Shown here one piece after another: positions 59,150 through 64,000 of a DNA stretch of 64,000 nucleotides. The stretch comes from Spirillospora albida (GTDB taxonomy: Bacteria; Actinomycetota; Actinomycetes; Streptosporangiales; Streptosporangiaceae): positions 186,001-250,000 of the forward strand of contig NZ_JOFJ01000006.1 in assembly GCF_000718255.1 (NCBI RefSeq), given 5' to 3'. Both the position numbers and the translations under genes were made by a program. Numbering within the stretch: position 1 is the stretch's first letter; every line of letters begins with the position of its first letter. The notes beneath the pieces were generated by a model, which saw only the letters and a list, made by a program, of their open reading frames with translations, was not told the origin of the DNA and searched no databases.

Positions 59150-60799
59150 TCAGGACGCCGCCCGCAGGAGCAGCAGCGCGATGTCGTCCCCGCCCCGCTG
59201 GTCGGCGAGCAGGTCGAGGATCCCGTCGGCGGTGTCGTCCAGCGACGGCGCGTGCGCGGCGGCGAGCGCGGCGCCCAGCCGGGCGATCCCGGCGTCCAGA
59301 TGGCGGGTGCGGCTCTCCACCAGCCCGTCGGTGTAGAGGGCGAGGACCCCGCCGGGCGGCAGCGTGAACGACGCCTGCGCGTGGTCGGCGGGATGCTCGT
59401 GGTCGGCGACGCCGAGCGGCAGGCCGTGCACCACCGGGACCGGCCGGGCCGGGCCGCCCGTCCCCTCCAGCAGCAGCGGCGGCGGATGCCCGGCGACCGC
59501 GATCTCGCAGTGCCGCGACGCCGGATCGACCGTCAGGCACAGGCACGTCGCGAACTGGGCGGCGTCCAGGTCCTGCGCGATGCCGTCCAGCCGCTCCAGC
59601 ACCCGTCGCGGCGGGAACGCGCACGTGACGAGGGTGTGCGCGGCGACCCGCAGCTGCCCCATCGCCGCCGCCGCGGTGACCCCGTGCCCCACCGAGTCTC
59701 CGATGACGACCGCGACCCGCTCGACGCTCCCCGCGCCGGCCGGCGCGCGCAGCGGGACGACGTCGTACCAGTCGCCGCCGACGCCCGCCCGCGCCGGCAG
59801 GTACCGGTGGGCGATCTCCAGGCCGGGCGGCGCGGGCACCGCCGCCGGGGCCAGGGCCGCCTGCAGCGCCATCGCCGTGCGGTGCTCGCGCCGGTACGCG
59901 CACGCGTTGTCGACGCACGTCGCGGCGCGGCCGGCGAGGTCCTCGGCGAGGGCCGCGTCGGCGGCGGAGAACGGCAGCCGGCCGCGCTTGCGGCTGAACA
60001 CCGCGAACCCCAGGGCCCGCCCCCGGGCGGTCAGCGGCACCGCCAGCAGCGACACGTGGTCGAGCAGGCCGGGAACGGGCCGTCCCCGCACGTGCGCGAC
60101 CGTGTCCGCGACGGCGTCGCCGCCGAACTCGACCCGGCGGCCCGTCGCGAGGCACCGCGCGTACGGGGTGCCCGCGGGGTACACCATCACCTCGTTGACG
60201 GGGAACCGCTCGGCCCACTCGCGGGGGTCGTCCTCGGCGAACGCGATCGCGAGGCGCCGCACCACCGCCGACCCGTCGGCCTCCGCCGCGCCCGGAGCGC
60301 CGCCGGGCGGCGCGGGGTCCTCGTCGGCGAGGAGCCGCTCCAGGATGTAGATGGCGCCGGCGTCGGCGAACCTGGGCGTCACCACCGAGAGGATCTCGCG
60401 GGCGGTGCGGCCCAGGTCGAGGGTCGAGCCGATACGGCGGCCCGCCTCGTTCAGCAGTTCCAGCCCGCCCTCCCACGGCGGCGGGACCGACAGCAGGACC
60501 GCGGTGCGGCCGGGTCCGGTCACGAGCGGCGTGCACGACACCACCGGTGCCGCGCCGGGGCCGACGGGCAGCGCGCCAGTCCAGGCGCGGCCCGCCGCGG
60601 CGGCCTTCAGCGCGACCGCGAGCGGCTCCGCCGCGGCCGGGCCGAGCAGCCCGCTGAGCGCCCTGCCCAGCACGGACTCGGCCGGGCGCCCGAACAGCCG
60701 CGCGGCGCCCGCGCCCCATCCGGTGACGACGCCGCCGGGGGTCAGCAGGACGGTGACCGGGCCCTCGGGGGCCGGCTCCGGTGTCGGTCCGCTGGACAT
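59150..60799 (-). CDS. PAS-GAF-SpoIIE PP2C-type phosphatase
   Basis: Signal-regulated serine phosphatase of 549 residues that would dephosphorylate an anti-sigma factor antagonist. A PAS-like domain covers about 15-105 (TVLLTPGGVVTGWGAGAARLFG), a GAF domain about 120-300, and the SpoIIE/RsbU catalytic domain about 330-545, with metal-binding aspartates in GGDWYDVV, VIGDSVGHG and RGGDDIALLLL. GAAAAGGATCG sets the ATG. Divergent from a methyltransferase gene. The STAS protein at 29615 is one possible target. Confidence 0.9.
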   Translation of the reverse strand: MSSGPTPEPAPEGPVTVLLTPGGVVTGWGAGAARLFGRPAESVLGRALSGLLGPAAAEPLAVALKAAAAGRAWTGALPVGPGAAPVVSCTPLVTGPGRTAVLLSVPPPWEGGLELLNEAGRRIGSTLDLGRTAREILSVVTPRFADAGAIYILERLLADEDPAPPGGAPGAAEADGSAVVRRLAIAFAEDDPREWAERFPVNEVMVYPAGTPYARCLATGRRVEFGGDAVADTVAHVRGRPVPGLLDHVSLLAVPLTARGRALGFAVFSRKRGRLPFSAADAALAEDLAGRAATCVDNACAYRREHRTAMALQAALAPAAVPAPPGLEIAHRYLPARAGVGGDWYDVVPLRAPAGAGSVERVAVVIGDSVGHGVTAAAAMGQLRVAAHTLVTCAFPPRRVLERLDGIAQDLDAAQFATCLCLTVDPASRHCEIAVAGHPPPLLLEGTGGPARPVPVVHGLPLGVADHEHPADHAQASFTLPPGGVLALYTDGLVESRTRHLDAGIARLGAALAAAHAPSLDDTADGILDLLADQRGGDDIALLLLRAAS

Positions 60800-60844
60800 C
60801 GATCCTTTTCCGCGTGGGCCTCCGCCGCCCCGCCCGATCCGGCG

Positions 60845-60885
60845 TACGCTGGCCCGCGGACGGCGCCCCGGTCGCGAGGGAGACG
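60845..60885 (+). promoter_or_regulatory. Methyltransferase promoter element and ribosome binding site
   Basis: TACGCT at 60845-60850 is a candidate -10, and GAGGGAG at 60876-60882 is the ribosome binding site that supports ATG 60890 over an out-of-frame ATG at 60886. Confidence 0.4.
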
Positions 60886-60889
60886 ATGC

Positions 60890-61690
60890 ATGGACTCCGA
60901 GTGGATCCCACCCGACGTCGACGGTCAAAGGCCCAGCGTCGCACGGGTCTATGACTTCCTGCTCGGTGGTCGGCACAATTTCGCCTCGGATCGTGACCTG
61001 GCGACCGGTCTGCTCCGGATCGAGCCGCAGGCCCGGGAGCTCGCGTTCGCGAACCGGGCGTTCCTGGGCCGCGCGGTCGCCGCGATCGCCGCCGCGGGCG
61101 TCGACCAGTTCGTCGACCTGGGCTCGGGCATCCCGACGCAGGGCAACGTGCACGAGGTCGCGCAGCGGGTGAACCCGGGGGCCCGCGTGGTCTACGTCGA
61201 CAACGACGACGTCGCCGTCGCGCACAGCCGCTCGATCCTCGTCGGCAACGACCGCGCCACCGTGATCCAGGCCGACATGCGGCGGCCCGCCGAGATCCTC
61301 GCGCACCCCGAGCTGACGCGCCTCGTCGACCTGTCCCGCCCGGTCGCGTTCCTGCTCGTCGCGGCGCTGCACCTGGTGAAGGAGGAGGAGGACCCGGCCG
61401 GCATCGTCGCGACGCTGCGGTCCGCCGCGGCGCCCGGCTCCCACCTGGTCATCTCCCACCTCACGCACGAGACCGCGCCCGGCAAGACGGCCGCGATCGC
61501 GAAGCTGTACGACCGCGCGACGTCCCCGGCCGTCCCCCGCTCCCACGCGGAGATCCTCGCCCTCTTCGACGGCTGGGACATGCTCGAGCCCGGCCTGGTG
61601 TACGTCCCGGAGTGGCGGCCCCACGAGGGCGAGACCGACCCGGAACCCGAGCGGTTCCTCGTCCTGGGCGGCGTGGCCCGCACCGGCTGA
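60890..61690 (+). CDS. SAM-dependent methyltransferase (DUF574 type)
   Basis: Actinobacterial methyltransferase-like protein of 266 residues. The N-terminal hallmark PSVARVYDFLLGGRHNFASDRDLA (about 15-38) and the SAM-binding motif FVDLGSGIPTQGNVHEVAQ (about 80-98) define DUF574. Substrate is not known. It is 191 bp before kamD, in the same direction, but separate in function as far as can be seen. Confidence 0.88.
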   Translation: MDSEWIPPDVDGQRPSVARVYDFLLGGRHNFASDRDLATGLLRIEPQARELAFANRAFLGRAVAAIAAAGVDQFVDLGSGIPTQGNVHEVAQRVNPGARVVYVDNDDVAVAHSRSILVGNDRATVIQADMRRPAEILAHPELTRLVDLSRPVAFLLVAALHLVKEEEDPAGIVATLRSAAAPGSHLVISHLTHETAPGKTAAIAKLYDRATSPAVPRSHAEILALFDGWDMLEPGLVYVPEWRPHEGETDPEPERFLVLGGVARTG

Positions 61691-61804
61691 CGGCCCCCGG
61701 CGCTCCCGCCTCCCGGGCGTTCCCCCGCACCGGCACGGGCCGGCGCCCATGAGTCGCGCCGATCCACCATGCCGTGAGTTCTTGCGTCCAATGGTGCCCA
61801 TGCC

Positions 61805-61828
61805 GGAAGATCTCCCGTAGAGAGTTCC
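61805..61828. promoter_or_regulatory. Inverted-repeat box before kamD
   Basis: GGAAGA-TCTC-N5-GAGA-G-TTCC is a near-palindrome 54 bp before kamD. Its GGAAKA-TCTY-N5-RAGA layout is the same as that at 54385-54403 in the kamA-kdd region, pointing to one regulator for both lysine loci. The rest of the 191-bp gap shows no gene. Confidence 0.5.
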
Positions 61829-61881
61829 AGATGACGGATGATTGACAGGCCCGGCCGTGAGGCGGGTGAGGGGAGCCGGCA

Positions 61882-63498
61882 ATGACGCCGCAGGGGAAAC
61901 TCGACCTGGATCCGGAGGCGGTGCGGACCGCCCGGCGGCTCGCCGCGCGCGCCGCCGAACCCGTCATCCGGATGGCCCGCACCCACACCACCGTCTCCGT
62001 CGAGCGCGCGCTGCTGCGGCTCGCCGGGCTGTCCGGTGCCGACGACGGCGGCCGCCCCTGGGCCAACCACCTCGCCGACGCCGTCCGCGACCAGGTCGGC
62101 CTCGAGCACGGCGTCGCCCTCCCCGTCTGGGACGCGCTGAACACCGGCCCGCACGGCTCGCTCGCCGGCCTCGCCCGCGCCGCCGCCGCCGGGCGCGTCC
62201 GGTTCCGCCTCCCCACCGGGACGGACGCCGCGCACGCCACCGCCGCCGCGACCGCCGCCGCCCGCGCCGGGATCACCCGCATCGACCGCCGACGCGCCGA
62301 GCGCGACGCCCTGCTGCGCCGCCTCCCGACCGGCGACGCCGCCGACCCGCCCCGCCCCCTCGTCTACCTGATCGTCGCGACCGGCGACATCTACGAGGAC
62401 ATCCCCCAGGCGCAGGCCGCCGCGCGGGAGGGCGCCGACGTCGTCGCCGTCATCCGCTCCACCGGCCAGTCGCTGCTGGACTTCGTCCCCGAAGGCGCCA
62501 CCCGCGAGGGCTACGCCGGCACCTACGCCACCCAGGAGAACTTCCGGCTCATGCGGGCCGCCCTGGACGAGGTGTCGCACGAGCTGGGCCGCTACGTCCG
62601 GCTCACCAACTACGCCTCCGGGCTGTGCATGCCCGAGATCGCGACGCTCGCCGGGCTGGAACGCCTCGACATGATGCTGAACGACTGCATGTACGGCATC
62701 ATCTTCCGCGACATCAACCCCCGCCGGACGTTCATCGACCAGCGGTTCTCCCGGCAGATCCACGCCCGCGCCGGCATCGTCATCAACACCGGCGAGGACA
62801 ACTACCTCACCACCGCCGACGCCGTCGACGCCGCCCACACCGTGGTCGTCAGCCAGTTGCTGAACGAGCGGTTCGGGCACGAGGCCGGCCTCACCGACGC
62901 CCAGCTCGGCCTCGGCCACGCCTTCGAGATCGACCCGTCCGTCCCCGAGTCGTTCCGGCTCGAGCTCGCGCACGCCCAGCTCGTCCGGGAGCTGTTCCCC
63001 GGCGCGCCGCTGAAGTACATGCCGCCGACCAAGCACATGACCGGCAACATCTTCGCCGGGTACCTCCTCGACGCGTTCTTCAACCTCGCCGGCGTCCTCA
63101 CCGGCCAGTCGATCATCCTGATCGGGATGATGACCGAGGGCATCCACACCCCGTGGCTGTCGGACCGCGACCTCGCGCTGGAGAACGTCCGCTACGTCCG
63201 GGACGCCTGCGGCCGCCTCGCCGAGGACTTCGTGCCCCGCCCCGGCGGGTTCATCGCCGAGCGCGCCCGGCGCGTGCTGGCGGAGTCCGTCGACCTGCTC
63301 GCCCGGATCGGCGACGAGGGGCTCCTCACCGCCATCGCCGACGGCACGTTCGGCGTCACCCGCCGCCCGCCCGACGGCGGCAAGGGCCTGGACGGCGTCG
63401 TCGCCCGCGCCGACGGGTACGTCAACCCCGCCATCGAGATCCTCGACACCGAGGACCCGCACGCCGCCCGCGCCCACGAAGAGGAGGTGCCCGCATGA
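61882..63498 (+). CDS. kamD: Lysine 5,6-aminomutase alpha subunit
   Basis: Large subunit of the adenosylcobalamin/PLP enzyme that moves the terminal amino group of beta-lysine (or D-lysine) to give 3,5- (or 2,5-) diaminohexanoate. The 538-residue protein begins LDLDPEAVRTARRLAARAAEPV and holds the TIM-barrel blocks GDIYEDIPQAQAAAREGADVVAVIRSTGQSLLDFVPEGAT-like (about 170-212), LTNYASGLCMPEIA and NDCMYGIIFRDINPRRTFIDQRFSRQI near 270-300. Length matches the family. GTGAGGGGAG supports the ATG. It overlaps kamE by 4 bases. A start in low-complexity Ala/Arg sequence near 110-135 appears expanded. Confidence 0.93.
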   Translation: MTPQGKLDLDPEAVRTARRLAARAAEPVIRMARTHTTVSVERALLRLAGLSGADDGGRPWANHLADAVRDQVGLEHGVALPVWDALNTGPHGSLAGLARAAAAGRVRFRLPTGTDAAHATAAATAAARAGITRIDRRRAERDALLRRLPTGDAADPPRPLVYLIVATGDIYEDIPQAQAAAREGADVVAVIRSTGQSLLDFVPEGATREGYAGTYATQENFRLMRAALDEVSHELGRYVRLTNYASGLCMPEIATLAGLERLDMMLNDCMYGIIFRDINPRRTFIDQRFSRQIHARAGIVINTGEDNYLTTADAVDAAHTVVVSQLLNERFGHEAGLTDAQLGLGHAFEIDPSVPESFRLELAHAQLVRELFPGAPLKYMPPTKHMTGNIFAGYLLDAFFNLAGVLTGQSIILIGMMTEGIHTPWLSDRDLALENVRYVRDACGRLAEDFVPRPGGFIAERARRVLAESVDLLARIGDEGLLTAIADGTFGVTRRPPDGGKGLDGVVARADGYVNPAIEILDTEDPHAARAHEEEVPA

Positions 63499-64000
63499 GC
63501 GGCCCCGGAACGAGCGGCGCGGCCGCGACCGGCACGGTGCCCGGCGCGCCCGCCCAGCCCGCCGACACCCGCCAGGTGATCCGCCCCTACGGCGACACGA
63601 CCGGCGACGGGATGGTCCAGATGTCGTTCACCCTGCCCGTCCCCGCAGGGCCGCGCGCGGACGCCGCCGCCCTGCAGCTCGCCGGGAAGATGGGCCTGGA
63701 CCCGGCCAGCGTCGTCCACAGCAAGCCGATGGGGCCCGACTTCACCTTCTTCATCGTGTACGGCAAGGTCGGCCACCTCATCGACTACGCGTCGATCCCG
63801 GCCCCGGAGGGCCGCGCGTACCCGCTGCTGTCGGCGCAGGAGGTCAACCGGGCGATCCGCCGGGCCCTGAACCGGCGCCTCGTCGTCGTCGGCGCCTGCA
63901 TCGGCACCGACGCCCACACCGTCGGGATCGACGCGATCCTCAACGTCAAGGGCTTCGCGGGGGAGAAGGGCCTGGAGTACTACCGCGAGATCCATGTGGT
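63495..64000 (+). CDS. kamE: Lysine 5,6-aminomutase beta subunit (3' end beyond window)
   Basis: B12-binding subunit; 168 codons are visible. After a Gly/Ala/Pro-rich N-terminus comes IRPYGDTTGDGMVQMSFTLPVP. The cobalamin motif DxHxxG is D139-A-H141-T-V-G144, and K152 in NVKGFAG is the PLP lysine. H141 and K152 are 11 residues apart, the same spacing as His133 and Lys144 in the clostridial enzyme. The ATG overlaps the kamD stop. The Rossmann B12 domain should continue past base 64000. Confidence 0.93.
   Translation, partial: MSGPGTSGAAATGTVPGAPAQPADTRQVIRPYGDTTGDGMVQMSFTLPVPAGPRADAAALQLAGKMGLDPASVVHSKPMGPDFTFFIVYGKVGHLIDYASIPAPEGRAYPLLSAQEVNRAIRRALNRRLVVVGACIGTDAHTVGIDAILNVKGFAGEKGLEYYREIHV

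Noticed and set aside
1..64000. tRNA, rRNA, phage attachment site or plasmid origin
   Set aside because: I looked for tRNA-like cloverleaf segments, integrase genes and iteron arrays and found nothing convincing; absence of a tRNA would need a dedicated scan to confirm.

Overview
The window is high-GC, gene-dense chromosomal DNA from an actinomycete. It carries a complete Pup-proteasome locus, twin-arginine genes beside pafBC, tandem actinobacterial DUF families and many short-leader promoters. The overall content fits an Actinomadura-like (Streptosporangiales/Thermomonosporaceae) genome; that placement is an inference. I see no tRNA, rRNA, CRISPR array or prophage.

Layout. 1-20.7 kb is the protein-degradation block: the 3' part of a site-2 protease, trmI, mpa, an acyltransferase, dop, pup, prcB, prcA, pafA, a double-FKBP lipoprotein, a cysteine-rich regulator with a DUF3291 gene, DUF3866 on the minus strand, then pafB, pafC, a small membrane protein, tatA, tatC and a HelY-type helicase. 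The acyltransferase and the regulator/DUF3291 pair look like additions to a conserved actinobacterial gene order. 20.8-29.5 kb holds an ABC exporter, a lone TnpB element with a candidate right-end RNA, a pyruvate-oxidase-like enzyme, a DUF4142 lipoprotein, an orphan ketosynthase and a DUF3068 protein.

29.6-36.4 kb is nitrate assimilation: a STAS protein, nirB preceded by two GlnR-like boxes, a NasB-like electron-transfer protein, and the nitrate reductase on the opposite strand, separated by two strong hairpins. 36.5-41.6 kb has an MFS exporter with a TetR regulator and a duplicated operator, DUF2470, a 5'-3' exonuclease and an M24 peptidase. 41.8-49.2 kb is a sugar importer (ATPase, binding protein, two permeases, one with a large extracellular Cna-B-like insert), then a second MsmK/UgpC-type ATPase divergent from a LacI regulator with paired palindromic operators. 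49.3-52.8 kb has an Lrp regulator, an FHA protein, an acyl-CoA dehydrogenase and DUF3616.

52.9-64 kb contains a split set of genes for the lysine 'fermentation' route: kamA (lysine 2,3-aminomutase) divergent from kdd (3,5-diaminohexanoate dehydrogenase), and 6 kb further on kamD-kamE (B12/PLP lysine 5,6-aminomutase), with kamE running off the end. A similar inverted-repeat box lies in front of both loci. Between them are DUF2252, a phosphotransferase plus LLM oxidoreductase pair, a PAS-GAF-SpoIIE phosphatase and a DUF574-type methyltransferase. The lysine set, the ABC permease fusion, the repeat array between pup and prcB, and the Cys-rich regulator inside the proteasome cluster are the most unusual elements.
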